Source of the DNA: Gammaproteobacteria bacterium | Lineage (GTDB): Bacteria; Pseudomonadota; Gammaproteobacteria; SZUA-140 | NCBI GenBank assembly: GCA_016712635.1 | Contig: JADJQS010000008.1 | Coordinates: 124,001 to 188,000, forward strand | Length of the DNA stretch: 64,000 nucleotides | Reading direction: 5' to 3' | Shown here: positions 34,946 through 45,761 of the stretch, in pieces | Numbering within the stretch: the stretch's first letter is position 1 | Layout: each line of letters starts with the position of its first letter | Translations under genes and position numbers: made by a program | Notes under the pieces: model-generated | Databases searched by the model: none | What the model was told of the DNA's origin: nothing | The model's input: only the letters and a program-made list of their open reading frames with translations

Positions 34946-37381
34946 TTACTTGATGCACACCGTGCGTACGGTGTGCAGGTCGGTGATGCCCTGGAGCACC
35001 TTCTCGATACCGTCCTGCTTCAGGGTGCGCATTCCCTCCTGCAGGCCCAGCGCCAGCATCTCCGAGACCTGGGCGTGATCCAGGATCTGCTTCTTGAGGG
35101 CGTTGGTCGCGTAGAGCAGCTCGTGGATGCCGAGCCGGCCTTTGTACCCTGTGTCGTCGCAGGTCTTGCAGCCCTTGGGGTGGTAAAGCGTGAACTTGCC
35201 GTTCGTGGTGAACTTCTCCCGCCATTCCTTCAGCACAGTGTCGTATAACGCCTGTTTCTCGTCCTCCGGCGCTGTGGGCGCAACCAGCTCGTAGCAGTAT
35301 TCCGCGACCATTTCCCGGATTTCCTCCTCCGTCGGCTCGAACGGTACCTTGCAGGCGACGCACAGGCGCTTGGCGAGGCGCTGGGCCAGGATGCCGATCA
35401 GGGCGTCGGCGAAGTTGAACGGATCCATGCCCATGTCGAGCAGGCGGGTGACTGTCTCCGGCGCCGTGTTGGTGTGCAGGGTGGACAGCACCAGGTGGCC
35501 GGTGAGCGAGGCCTCGATGCCGATGCTGGTGGTCTCCTTGTCGCGCATCTCGCCGACCATGATGATGTCGGGGTCGGCGCGCAGGAAGGAGCGCATCGCC
35601 GCCGCGAAGTTGAAGCCGATCTTCGGCTTCACTTCCACCTGGCGCAGGCCGCGCTGGGTGATTTCGACCGGGTCCTCCGCGGTCCAGATCTTCACGTCGG
35701 GTGTATTCAGGTATCCGAGCACGGAGTGCAGCGTGGTCGTCTTGCCCGAGCCCGTCGGGCCGCACACGAAGATCAGGCCGTAGGGTTTGGAGATCATGCG
35801 CTTCAGGGCGGTCATGTTGCGCTCCGACAGCCCGATCTTCTCCAGCGGCACCGGCTCGCCGCTCGCCAGGATGCGCATGACCACGTCTTCCATGTCGGCC
35901 GCCGTCGGGATGGTGGCGACGCGCAGCTCGATCTTCAGCATGCCGAATTTCTTGAAGTCGATCTTGCCGTCCTGCGGCTTGCGTTTCTCCGAGATGTCGA
36001 GTTCGGCCATGATCTTGATGCGCGCGACCACCGCGCTGCGCATCTTGGCCGGGATCTCGTAGTAGTTCTTCAGGTCGCCGTCCTTGCGGATGCGCACGAT
36101 GGTCTTCTTCTTGCCCGGATAGGGTTCGATGTGGATATCGGATGCGCCCTGCTGGTAGGCATCGATGATGATCTTGTTGACCAGCTTGACGATGACGTTG
36201 TCCTGCACCGAGGTCTCGCCGTATTCCTCCTCCTTGCCGTCCTTTTCGGTGTCGTCATACCCGAGGGTGAAGTCGTCGAGCGACTCGCTTTCGATGGCGG
36301 ACATCGAGTACAGCGTCGTGATGGTGTGCTCGATCTCCTCCTTCGAGGCCATCACCGGCTCGACATACAGGTTGGAATGGAAGCGCACGGCGTCGAGCGC
36401 CTCGCGGTCCATCGGGTTTTCCAGCGCGATGACCAGCTTGTTGTTGAAGTAGTGCACCGGCACGATGCCGTGCTTGCGCACCAGGTCCTCGGGGATGTAC
36501 TTGATCGCCTCCGGGTTGATCTTGAACTTGCCCAGGTCGATGAACGGGATGCCGAGCTTTTCGGACAGGGCCTGCATGATCTCGCCCATGTTGATGGTGC
36601 CGAGCTCCATCAGCACCTGGCCGATCTGCATGTTCTTGCCCTGGGTGCGGTACAGCTTCTGCGCCTCCAGGGCGTCGTCGAGATTCTGCTGCGTGATGAA
36701 CTTTTCCTTCACCAGGATTTCGCCGAGGCGTAGCTTGGGGGCCGCCTTGTGGTGGCGGAGCACCTCCTCCAGCGCCTCGGTGGTCTCGACGTTCTTCAGC
36801 GCGGCGGCGTGCACCTCGGCCGAATCATCCACTAACGGCACCTCCACCGCCTCCGCCACCTCCGCCGCGGCGTCGGCCGGCGCCTCCGCGGGCGTCAGGC
36901 GATACTGCTCCGTCGAGGTGTGCGGCACGAAGGCGTGGCAATAGCGCTGGTTCGGCAGCATGGGGTACAGGTAGAGCCCGCCGGCATCGCTGCGGTATCC
37001 GAGGGTGACGTCCGACAGCGTGCTGCCATCCTTCAGCTCGATCCGGTACTGGAGGATGCGCGAGCCCTGGTTGGCGGGTTGCGCGGCCTTTTCCGGCGCG
37101 AGCTGCTCCGGCGCCCACGCGCGCGGTTGCGGGAGCTGGAAATACCTGAACCTGGTGAAGGCGATGTCCTGGGTCGCCCCGCCGTCGACGGCGACGGAGA
37201 TGGATTTTTCGTCGCGCTGGAACTTCTGCAAAGTCCCGGAGAGGGTGGTGCCGTCATGCAGGACCAGCTCGATCTGCTCCCCGGCCTTGAGGGCATTCTT
37301 GATATCGATCTCCGCCAGCGGTGGCGGCAGGATCGGAAGGATATGGCTGGGCTTGAGCTTCTGTGCCGGGGACGATGACAT
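34946..37381 (-). CDS. PilB/GspE-type assembly ATPase with N-terminal extension and MshEN domain
   Basis: 811-residue hexameric secretion ATPase. Walker A is FVCGPTGSGKTTTLHSVL, the Asp box DPDIIMVGEMRDKET, the His box LTGHLVLSTLHTNTA, and the zinc knuckles CVAC and CKTC. Residues about 215-370 form an MshEN domain (RLGEILVKEKFITQQNLDDAL, then IGQVLMELGTINMGEIMQAL), which in MshE and PilB relatives binds cyclic di-GMP. The first 170 residues hold two similar beta modules, each beginning with a charged strand and DGTTLS or DGSTLS. No pilin or PilC gene is adjacent. T4 pilus or type II secretion role not resolved. Confidence 0.88.
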   Translation of the reverse strand: MSSSPAQKLKPSHILPILPPPLAEIDIKNALKAGEQIELVLHDGTTLSGTLQKFQRDEKSISVAVDGGATQDIAFTRFRYFQLPQPRAWAPEQLAPEKAAQPANQGSRILQYRIELKDGSTLSDVTLGYRSDAGGLYLYPMLPNQRYCHAFVPHTSTEQYRLTPAEAPADAAAEVAEAVEVPLVDDSAEVHAAALKNVETTEALEEVLRHHKAAPKLRLGEILVKEKFITQQNLDDALEAQKLYRTQGKNMQIGQVLMELGTINMGEIMQALSEKLGIPFIDLGKFKINPEAIKYIPEDLVRKHGIVPVHYFNNKLVIALENPMDREALDAVRFHSNLYVEPVMASKEEIEHTITTLYSMSAIESESLDDFTLGYDDTEKDGKEEEYGETSVQDNVIVKLVNKIIIDAYQQGASDIHIEPYPGKKKTIVRIRKDGDLKNYYEIPAKMRSAVVARIKIMAELDISEKRKPQDGKIDFKKFGMLKIELRVATIPTAADMEDVVMRILASGEPVPLEKIGLSERNMTALKRMISKPYGLIFVCGPTGSGKTTTLHSVLGYLNTPDVKIWTAEDPVEITQRGLRQVEVKPKIGFNFAAAMRSFLRADPDIIMVGEMRDKETTSIGIEASLTGHLVLSTLHTNTAPETVTRLLDMGMDPFNFADALIGILAQRLAKRLCVACKVPFEPTEEEIREMVAEYCYELVAPTAPEDEKQALYDTVLKEWREKFTTNGKFTLYHPKGCKTCDDTGYKGRLGIHELLYATNALKKQILDHAQVSEMLALGLQEGMRTLKQDGIEKVLQGITDLHTVRTVCIK

Positions 37382-37527
37382 GGCTTGTTCCTGAGTTTTC
37401 CCTTCATTATCAAGGGTCTGTGAGCGAATGGCCGGCGCACCGGCGTGCCGGCGCGGCCGGATGGCCGTTCCCTTCCAGGCCCCTGAGGCCGGGCAGCTAT
37501 GCCCGGATTTTCAGACCCTTAGGCTAT

Positions 37528-38391
37528 TTATCGGACAAAGCGCAAACGCATTGAGAGGTCGGTCGCAAAAACATCCTTGGTCAGTGCGCCGATGGAGATG
37601 CGATCCACCCCGGTCAGGGCGATCGCGCGGATATTGTCGAGCGTAATGCCGCCCGAGGCCTCGAGCAGGGCCTGTCCCTGGTGGCGGTCAACGGCCTCGC
37701 GCAGGGTATCGAGGTCGAAATTGTCCAGCAGCACGATGTCGGCCCCGGCCGCGATGGCCTCGGCCGCGCCGTCGAGGTCCTCCACCTCGGTCTCGACCGG
37801 CAGGCCGGTGCCGAGCGCGCGGGCGGCCTCGATCGCCCGCGTGATCGAACCGCTGGTCGCGATGTGGTTCTCCTTGATCAGGATGCCGTCGTAGAGCCCG
37901 AGGCGATGGTTGGCGCCGCCGCCGCAGCGCACGGCGTATTTCTGCGCGCGGCGCAGCCCCGGCAGTGTCTTGCGCGTGTCGAGCAGGACCACCGGAAGGT
38001 CCCCTATGCGCGTGCGGTAGGCCGCGGTCCGGGTCGCCGTGCCGGACAGCGTCTGCAGGAAGTTGAGCGCGGTGCGCTCGCCGGTGAGCAGCGTGCGCGC
38101 CGGCCCGTGCAGGCGGCACAGCGTCTGTCCCGCGGAGATCGCTGCGCCGTCCGCCAGCGTCCACTCCACCGTCACACCGCCGCCGAGCTGTGCGAATACC
38201 GCCTCGAACCAGGCCTGGCCGCACAGCACGGCCGACTCGCGGCTGATCACCGCGCCCTCGGCGCGCAACTCCGCCGGCACCAGGCGCGCCGTCACGTCGC
38301 CGCCGCCGACGTCCTCGGCCAGCGCGCGCGCGACATCCTCGCGCACGATGGAAGCCTCCGGCCCCGCCATTGTCCGGGAGTCTGTCTTCAT
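37528..38391 (-). CDS. nadC: Nicotinate-nucleotide pyrophosphorylase (quinolinate phosphoribosyltransferase)
   Basis: 287 residues. Forms nicotinate mononucleotide from quinolinate and PRPP in NAD synthesis. ERTALNFLQTLSGTAT, LLDTRKTLPGLRRAQKYAVRCGGGANHR and the C-terminal EASGGITLDNIRAIALTGVD are NadC signatures. Alone on the minus strand; nadA/nadB are not in the window. Confidence 0.95.
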   Translation of the reverse strand: MKTDSRTMAGPEASIVREDVARALAEDVGGGDVTARLVPAELRAEGAVISRESAVLCGQAWFEAVFAQLGGGVTVEWTLADGAAISAGQTLCRLHGPARTLLTGERTALNFLQTLSGTATRTAAYRTRIGDLPVVLLDTRKTLPGLRRAQKYAVRCGGGANHRLGLYDGILIKENHIATSGSITRAIEAARALGTGLPVETEVEDLDGAAEAIAAGADIVLLDNFDLDTLREAVDRHQGQALLEASGGITLDNIRAIALTGVDRISIGALTKDVFATDLSMRLRFVR

Positions 38392-38578
38392 ATCCCTGTT
38401 TCCTCGCCGCGCTGCGTCGTCGGATACGGCCGATTGTCACATATCCGGCGGCCGGATGAATTCCATTTTACATGCCCTCCGGATCGCGTCACCGCCGCCC
38501 CGGATCGCCATGGCATCCATGGGCGCAAATGCGGATAATTGGGGCACGACCCCAAACGGCACGGCAAGGAGAGAAGGC

Positions 38579-39367
38579 ATGAAACCGCTCTGGATCGGCA
38601 CGCTCTTGTTCACCCTCGCGCTCGGCGCGGCAAACGCCGCCGTCGTCACGAAGGAGATCGACTACACGGTCGACGGCACCACCCTGAAGGGCTATCTGAC
38701 CTATGACGACGCCGTCAAGGGCGCGCGCCCCGGTGTCCTGGTCGTCCACGAATGGTGGGGCATGAACGACTATGCCCGCAAGCGCGCGCGCATGCTGGCG
38801 GAGCTCGGTTACACCGCCTTCGCCCTGGACATGTACGGCGACGGCAAGCACGCCCATCACCCCGATGAGGCCGGCAAGTTTTCCAGCGAGGTCATGAAAA
38901 ACCAGGAGCTGGCGCGGGCGCGTTTCAACGCCGCGCTGGAGGTCCTGCGCAAGGTAAAGACCGTCGATCCGCAGCGCGTCGCCGCCATCGGCTACTGCTT
39001 CGGCGGCGCGGTGGCGCTGCAGATGGCCCGCTACGGCACGGATCTCGCGGGCGTGGTCAGCTTCCACGGCAGCCTCGCCCCGGTCAGCCCGGCCGAGCCC
39101 GGCGCCATCAGGGCGAAACTCCTGGTCCTGACCGGCGGCGACGATCCCTTCGTCCCGGCGGAGCAGGTGGAGCAGTTCAGGCAGGAGATGGACACCGCGA
39201 AGGCGGATTACCGGGTGATCGTCTATCCCGGCGCCAGGCACAGCTTCACCAGCGTCGAGGCGGACAAGTACGGCAAGGAATTCAACCTGCCGCTGGCCTA
39301 CGACAAGGCGGCCGACGCGGCCTCCTGGAAGGAGATGCAGGACTTTTTCGATCAGGTCCTCAAGTGA
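38579..39367 (+). CDS. Exported dienelactone hydrolase family protein
   Basis: 262 residues from ATG 38579, with AAGGAGA 6-12 bases upstream and a signal peptide ending ALGAANA. Alpha/beta hydrolase: the nucleophile is Cys in IGYCFGGAVALQMA, the acid is in TGGDDPFVP and the His is in PGARHSFTS, matching the DLH Cys-Asp-His triad. Related proteins hydrolyse cyclic lactones; the true substrate is unknown, and a periplasmic location is implied. Confidence 0.88.
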   Translation: MKPLWIGTLLFTLALGAANAAVVTKEIDYTVDGTTLKGYLTYDDAVKGARPGVLVVHEWWGMNDYARKRARMLAELGYTAFALDMYGDGKHAHHPDEAGKFSSEVMKNQELARARFNAALEVLRKVKTVDPQRVAAIGYCFGGAVALQMARYGTDLAGVVSFHGSLAPVSPAEPGAIRAKLLVLTGGDDPFVPAEQVEQFRQEMDTAKADYRVIVYPGARHSFTSVEADKYGKEFNLPLAYDKAADAASWKEMQDFFDQVLK

Positions 39368-39395
39368 GCTCAGATCTCGCCCTGTCCGCTCTCCC

Positions 39396-39476
39396 GTAGC
39401 CCGGATGGAGCGTAGCGGAATCCGGGGGTCTCAGGATTCCCCGGATTCCGGCGCTTCGCGCGTGCATCCGGGCTAC
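39396..39476. repeat. REP-like element with GTAGCCCGGATG ends
   Basis: GTAGCCCGGATGGAGCGTAG and a trailing GTGCATCCGGGCTAC are complementary ends; inside, GGAATCCGGGG and CCCCGGATTCC form a second complementary pair. This pattern is a common intergenic repeat of gammaproteobacteria. Confidence 0.8.
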
Positions 39477-39622
39477 ATGGTGCGCTTGAATGTCCCGCGC
39501 AATGGCCCTATATCAGTCGGGGAATAACAAGGCGGACGGCCCGGGCAATACCGCGCCGCCGCCGGGGATCCGGAAGACACGGATATTCGATCAATTCCGG
39601 GGGCCTCTGATTAAGTATTGAC

Positions 39623-39688
39623 CGTCATTCCCGCGGAAGCGGGAATCCAGGAAGGTAATACTGGATGCCCGCCTGCGCGGGCATGACG
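39623..39688. repeat. REP-like element with CGTCAT ends
   Basis: CGTCATTCCCGCGGAAGCGG and the distal GCGCGGGCATGACG enclose two hairpins (TTCCCGCGGAAGCGGGAA and ATGCCCGCCTGCGCGGGCAT), with CCAG and CTGG between. A widespread proteobacterial intergenic repeat. Confidence 0.85.
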
Positions 39689-39732
39689 AATTAATCGATT
39701 CTCCCCGTTGCCATAGACCGGAGTGCATTGCC

Positions 39733-42336
<2,604 letters not shown>

Positions 42337-42371
42337 ATGATAAGCTGCTTGCTATTAGATAGGGTTCTACA

Positions 42372-42890
42372 ATGTTGGAAATCTTCAGCGACATAAAAAG
42401 CCATTTCGACAGCTTGCAAGATCGCCTTGATGTATTTGGGAAATATGGAGTTCAGGTTGAGGGGTGGTTGAAAGGAGAGCTCCTGTTTAAGCTAAGTAAA
42501 ATGAAGGACGAAGGCCTTATATTCGATTTCGATCGAGAAGTGTTAATTATGGGGACTAAGAAAAGATAGATCTGAGGATAACAACTAACGATAGGGCTCA
42601 GCATTGGGTAGAGTTAAAGAATTAGACCAGTAAACAAAAAAGGAAGGTCTTATGACCCAAAATTCTACTTTGGTGATAAACACGTAGGCATTTTTAATGA
42701 TGTCGAAAAACTTAAATCTATATCGGAACCAAAATGGTTGGTGATATTAATAACGCCCAATACGACTAATGAAAAATGGGAAGAAGGAGTTCGGATTTTT
42801 GAGATTAAATACAATATCAATATTGAATCACATCAATCGCCTTCAATGTTCCAGGAGAATTATTTCTTAGGGTTGATTAGCATAAAATAA
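42372..42890 (+). pseudogene. Frame-broken gene, possible PD-(D/E)XK nuclease-like protein
   Basis: Three adjacent frames read as one protein of about 172 residues. Segment 1 (42372-42566) runs from MLEIFSDIKSHFDSLQDRLD to IMGTKKR. Segment 2 (from 42563, frame -1) gives KIDLRITTNDRAQHWVELK. Segment 3 (from about 42620, back in the first frame) gives KKGRSYDPKFYFGDKHVG and ends NYFLGLISIK. The shifts occur at an A-rich run near 42561 and near 42618 and cancel out. D..R followed by VELK resembles the PD-(D/E)XK core; this is inference. AT-rich composition contrasts with clpB and suggests transfer. Either a decaying gene or sequence error. Confidence 0.6.
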
Positions 42891-42987
42891 ACTGCGGAAG
42901 AAAAGCCAATGTAACGGTGTAAAGTCTTGCGCCGCTACAATTTCTTACTATAAGACTTAGCGTCGTTATTTTAAGGGGGGCAATCCA

Positions 42988-43365
42988 ATGCGATATAGTT
43001 ATTGGGTTACTAATAAGCATCTTCTGATATGCGCAGCATTCATCTTTACAATTCTTGTCGTATCATCCCAAGTCGTTGCAGGTAAATTATATAGCCCCGC
43101 TGAATTACGTAGCATGGTAAAAAGCGGTAATTATCCACCTCAAGGAAAGGTTACGGATACTGAGACCCAAGCAATGAGCTTTCGTGCTTGTACGGAGCAA
43201 ATCAATCAGATTATAGGCTCCATAACGCCAGAATATCCTGTAGAAATAATTGTCGATACGCAGATCATGAAAATGATAAAAGCGTGGACTAATGACGGAG
43301 CGATTACACTTACATGTAGCGGACCTGATGAAAAATTTACTTTCACCACGGCACCGTATAAATGA
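42988..43365 (+). CDS. Small exported protein, unknown, AT-rich
   Basis: 125 residues with a long N-terminal hydrophobic stretch (LLICAAFIFTILVVSSQVVA) that is probably a signal peptide. The mature part contains SPAELRSMVKSGNYPPQG, then two Cys (FRACTEQ and LTCSG) likely to be bridged. GGGGGG 7-12 bases upstream may serve as ribosome site. AT content is far above the flanking backbone, so recent acquisition is likely. No family recognised. Confidence 0.65.
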   Translation: MRYSYWVTNKHLLICAAFIFTILVVSSQVVAGKLYSPAELRSMVKSGNYPPQGKVTDTETQAMSFRACTEQINQIIGSITPEYPVEIIVDTQIMKMIKAWTNDGAITLTCSGPDEKFTFTTAPYK

Positions 43366-43471
43366 GCAAACAGAATAACATCATCAAAAGGGTCAGTACC
43401 CTTTGTTGATCGAGCTTTGATTCCCTTGATCCGTTCCTTGGCTCGAATGTCAGGCGCCGAGTGAGGCCAGA

Positions 43472-43675
43472 TTGGACATATCCTTATTACTCTGGGGTCT
43501 GCTGTTCAGCTCGATCGGGCTCGGCTTCTTCATCTATGGCAGGAAGCAGAAGGCGGTCGTTCCGCTGGTGTGCGGGCTGGCCCTCATGATCTATCCGTAC
43601 TTCGTCTCCAGCACGTTTCCGCTCGTCTCGATCGGGGCCGTGCTCATGGCCATTCCGTATTTCGTCAGGATATAG
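43472..43675 (+). CDS. Small hydrophobic membrane protein
   Basis: 67 residues from TTG 43472, with GTGAGG about 9 bases upstream. Almost entirely hydrophobic: two membrane segments (LLLWGLLFSSIGLGFFIYG and VVPLVCGLALMIYPYFV) with a short basic loop RKQK, then a third weak one. Common in gammaproteobacteria as an unnamed small inner-membrane protein; role unknown. Confidence 0.6.
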   Translation: MDISLLLWGLLFSSIGLGFFIYGRKQKAVVPLVCGLALMIYPYFVSSTFPLVSIGAVLMAIPYFVRI

Positions 43676-43741
43676 GTCAAGATCAATGGGATCTTCTGGC
43701 GAAAGCAGTCAAAGAGCTGGTGGCTTCCTGGAGGCAGAGAA

Positions 43742-44030
43742 ATGAGCAAAGCGTACACTGAAATATCTGCCGGCCTGAAGGAGGCGATCTCCCACGCCAA
43801 GGGAAAGAAAACCAGGACTCAGGATGCATCGCCATGAACCTATCGACGTCAAGGCCATTCGCGAGAAGACCGGGATGAGCCAGCAGCGGTTCTGCGCAAC
43901 CTTTGGGATTTCGCTTGGTACCCTGCGTCATTGGGAGCAGGGCTTGCGTGCCCCGAGAGGTGCGGCGCGGGTGTTGCTCAAGGTGGTTGCTAGTAACCCG
44001 AAGGTGGTAATGAAGGCAATTGGCGAATAG
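43742..44030 (+). pseudogene. NadS/HigA-type HTH antitoxin split by a frameshift
   Basis: The first frame gives MSKAYTEISAGLKEAISHAK and stops at 43837; the second, from ATG 43824, gives IDVKAIREKTGMSQQRFCAT and LGTLRHWEQGLRAPRGAARV. Together they match one XRE-type antitoxin of about 95 residues. One extra base near 43822 accounts for the break. The 65 bases upstream could encode the tail of a lost toxin (QWDLLAKAVKELVASW), but this is weak. The second frame alone still has a complete HTH and might be expressed. Confidence 0.6.
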
Positions 44031-44203
44031 CCGGGAATAAATGAGGGAGAATTATTTTTTCTGCCCCGGTTATTTCCGGATAAGACATTGGCTTTATTGA
44101 TTTCAAGGTGACCGCTGTGTAATTTCTTTCGCGAAAAGAGATTTTGTTCCTGCTGTCAGCCACAGGGAGGTGGCCGCCATGATGTACAGCTCTGTTGCTT
44201 CGC

Positions 44204-44231
44204 TTGACGTTATACGTCAATGACGTATAAC
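44204..44231 (+). promoter_or_regulatory. Promoter with perfect 11-base inverted repeat overlapping toxin start
   Basis: GTTATACGTCA-A-TGACGTATAAC (44209-44231) is a perfect inverted repeat. It spans TTGACG (44204-44209) and TATAAC (44226-44231), spaced by 16 bases, as a sigma-70 promoter. The downstream antitoxin is an HTH protein, so this is the likely autoregulatory operator. Confidence 0.7.
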
Positions 44232-44549
44232 ATGCCGTTGTTCACCTTTATCGAAACGAAACTGTTTTCACGGCTGGCAAGCGATTATCTGTCGGATGAG
44301 GAATACGCCTTGCTGCAGGGTACGCTGGCCGCGAACCCGGAGACTGGAAATCTGGTGCCGGGTTCAGGCGGTGTGCGCAAGCTGCGCTGGGCGCAGCCGG
44401 GCCGGGGCAAGCGGGGCGGGGTGCGTGTCATCTACTATGTCAGGTCGAGTGCAGGCATGATCTGGATGCTGACGATCTACGCGAAGAACGAGGCGCAGAA
44501 TATTCCTGCGCACATCCTGCGCGAGATCCGGGAGGAGATCGATGGCTAA
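44220..44549 (+). CDS. RelE/HigB-family toxin
   Basis: 109 residues from ATG 44220, 105 from ATG 44232. A HigB/RelE-type mRNA interferase, with FIETKLFSRLASDYLSDEEY, GSGGVRKLRWAQPGRGKRGG and IWMLTIYAKNEAQNIPAHIL in the order of this family. Basic residues in RGKRGGVRVIYY fit RNA binding. Both ATGs lie inside or directly beside the promoter palindrome; the first codon after the expected transcript start is TTG 44238 (LFTFIE), so a leaderless start is possible. Overlaps the antitoxin by 8 bases. Confidence 0.85.
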   Translation: MTYNMPLFTFIETKLFSRLASDYLSDEEYALLQGTLAANPETGNLVPGSGGVRKLRWAQPGRGKRGGVRVIYYVRSSAGMIWMLTIYAKNEAQNIPAHILREIREEIDG

Positions 44550-44814
44550 GGCGAAGCGCAACGTCGGCGTGGAGATTCTCGAAGGCATCCGCGAGATCAG
44601 GCGCGGGGAGCATGGCCGCGTCATCAACCTGCCGTCCATCGCCGCCATTCGCGAAGGCACCGGCCTGTCCCAGTCCCGCTTTGCCGAATTGCTGGGTGTT
44701 TCCGTGCGCACGCTGCAGGAATGGGAACAGGGGCGCCGGGCGCCGACCGGCGCGGCGCGCACGCTGCTGATGATCGCGCACAGGAATCCGCGCGCCTTGC
44801 TGGATGTGTCTTGA
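44542..44814 (+). CDS. XRE-family antitoxin (HigA/NadS type)
   Basis: 90 residues. N-terminal toxin-contact region GVEILEGIREIRRGE, then a helix-turn-helix SIAAIREGTGLSQSRFAELL and VRTLQEWEQGRRAPTGAARTLL. It should bind and neutralise the RelE-like toxin and repress the promoter at 44204-44231. Translation overlaps the toxin, with toxin first, as in HigBA. Same subfamily as the broken copy 700 bases upstream. Confidence 0.88.
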   Translation: MAKAKRNVGVEILEGIREIRRGEHGRVINLPSIAAIREGTGLSQSRFAELLGVSVRTLQEWEQGRRAPTGAARTLLMIAHRNPRALLDVS

Positions 44815-44973
44815 AATGAGAGCCGGACAATCGGGCAGACCACGTCTTCAGGATTCGGAAGGATGGAGAAAGTGGGTTGGTACCTTTCTCTGCCAGCGGC
44901 AGTGTGGTCCGCTCCAAGGGATCAAAAAGCCACGTTGCAAAGCGGGTCGTCAAGCATCAGAAGGACATGCAAA

Positions 44974-45429
44974 TTGGAAATATGGATAGACGCAGATGCA
45001 TGCCCGGTTGTCGTAAAGGAGATTTTATTCCGGGCGGCAGAACGGACAAAAACCAGGGTAACGCTGGTTGCAAATCAGGATATTAAAATCCCGCCTTCAA
45101 GGTATGTTACCTGCCTGCGCGTGATGCCGGGTTTTGATGTTGCCGACAATGAGATTGTTAAGAGGGTAAATGACGGCGATCTGGTCATCACAAGTGACAT
45201 ACCCCTGGCGGATCTGGTTTTGACTAAAGGTGGTTGTGCCTTAAGCCCGCGGGGTGAGTTATTCACCCATGAAAATATCAAATCCAGGCTTAATATAAGA
45301 GACTTTATGGATACTCTGCGCAGCAGCGGTATACGCACAGGCGGGCCATCCACCCTGAGTCAAAGCGATCGCAAGGCGTTCGCGGACCATCTCGATAAGT
45401 GGCTTTTCAATAAGCAGATAAATCTGTAA
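44974..45429 (+). CDS. yaiI: UPF0178 (YaiI/YqxD) family protein
   Basis: 151 residues from TTG 44974, with AAGGA about 9 bases upstream. The family start EIWIDADACPVVVKE is followed by RVMPGFDVADNEIV, DLVITSDIPLADLVL and LSPRGELF, giving the Asp cluster of a PIN-like NYN/RNase fold. A longer reading from 44863 adds 37 residues unlike the family. Biochemical role not established. Confidence 0.88.
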   Translation: MEIWIDADACPVVVKEILFRAAERTKTRVTLVANQDIKIPPSRYVTCLRVMPGFDVADNEIVKRVNDGDLVITSDIPLADLVLTKGGCALSPRGELFTHENIKSRLNIRDFMDTLRSSGIRTGGPSTLSQSDRKAFADHLDKWLFNKQINL

Positions 45430-45481
45430 GTATTAGCTGCGGATCACCTGGTCCGGGGATAATCGGGTACAACCCCATTAA

Positions 45482-45493
45482 ATCAACGTTGAT
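45482..45493. promoter_or_regulatory. Palindrome ATCAACGTTGAT upstream of second TA pair
   Basis: A perfect 12-base palindrome, 41 bases before the likely antitoxin ATG and just ahead of a possible -10 (TATAGA at 45499). A reasonable autoregulatory operator; no experimental basis. Confidence 0.45.
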
Positions 45494-45533
45494 GCAGGTA
45501 TAGAATTGAGTTTCGGACGATGGAGGTATGGAT

Positions 45534-45761
45534 ATGGCCGCTACTCTGAAGGAATTGGAACAGCTGGCTCGGGCCCTGGAGGCCGAGGAGCGGGCGAAAC
45601 TGGCCGAGGCTCTGCTCGAGTCGCTGCACTCTCCGCTCTCGGACATCGAGGCGGCCTGGGCGCGGGAGATCGAAGACCGCGTCGCCGCTTTTGACCGTGG
45701 TGAAATGAAGAGTTACGCGGCTGAGGATGTGTTTGCGGAAGCGCGGCGCACATCGCGGTGA
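45534..45761 (+). CDS. Addiction-module antitoxin component
   Basis: 75 residues from ATG 45534. GGAGGT lies 7 bases upstream of this ATG but abuts the other ATG at 45528, which favours the second. Helical and acidic, with LEQLARALEAEERAKLAEALLESL, the pattern of the putative addiction module component family paired with ParE toxins. Its stop overlaps the toxin start by 4 bases. Confidence 0.82.
   Translation: MAATLKELEQLARALEAEERAKLAEALLESLHSPLSDIEAAWAREIEDRVAAFDRGEMKSYAAEDVFAEARRTSR

Larger units (their letters stand above)
39368..39732. other. Intergenic region with REP-like elements, no gene
   Basis: The space between the dienelactone hydrolase and clpB holds two unrelated palindromic elements (listed separately) and no convincing coding frame. 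No sigma-32-type promoter for clpB could be read with confidence. Confidence 0.6.

Noticed and set aside
39396..39688. Insertion sequence upstream of clpB
   Set aside because: Only palindromic elements with no transposase frame; classed as REP-like repeats.
43366..43471. Transposase remnant reading KGSVPFVDRALIPLIRSLAR
   Set aside because: Too short and without recognisable motif to call.
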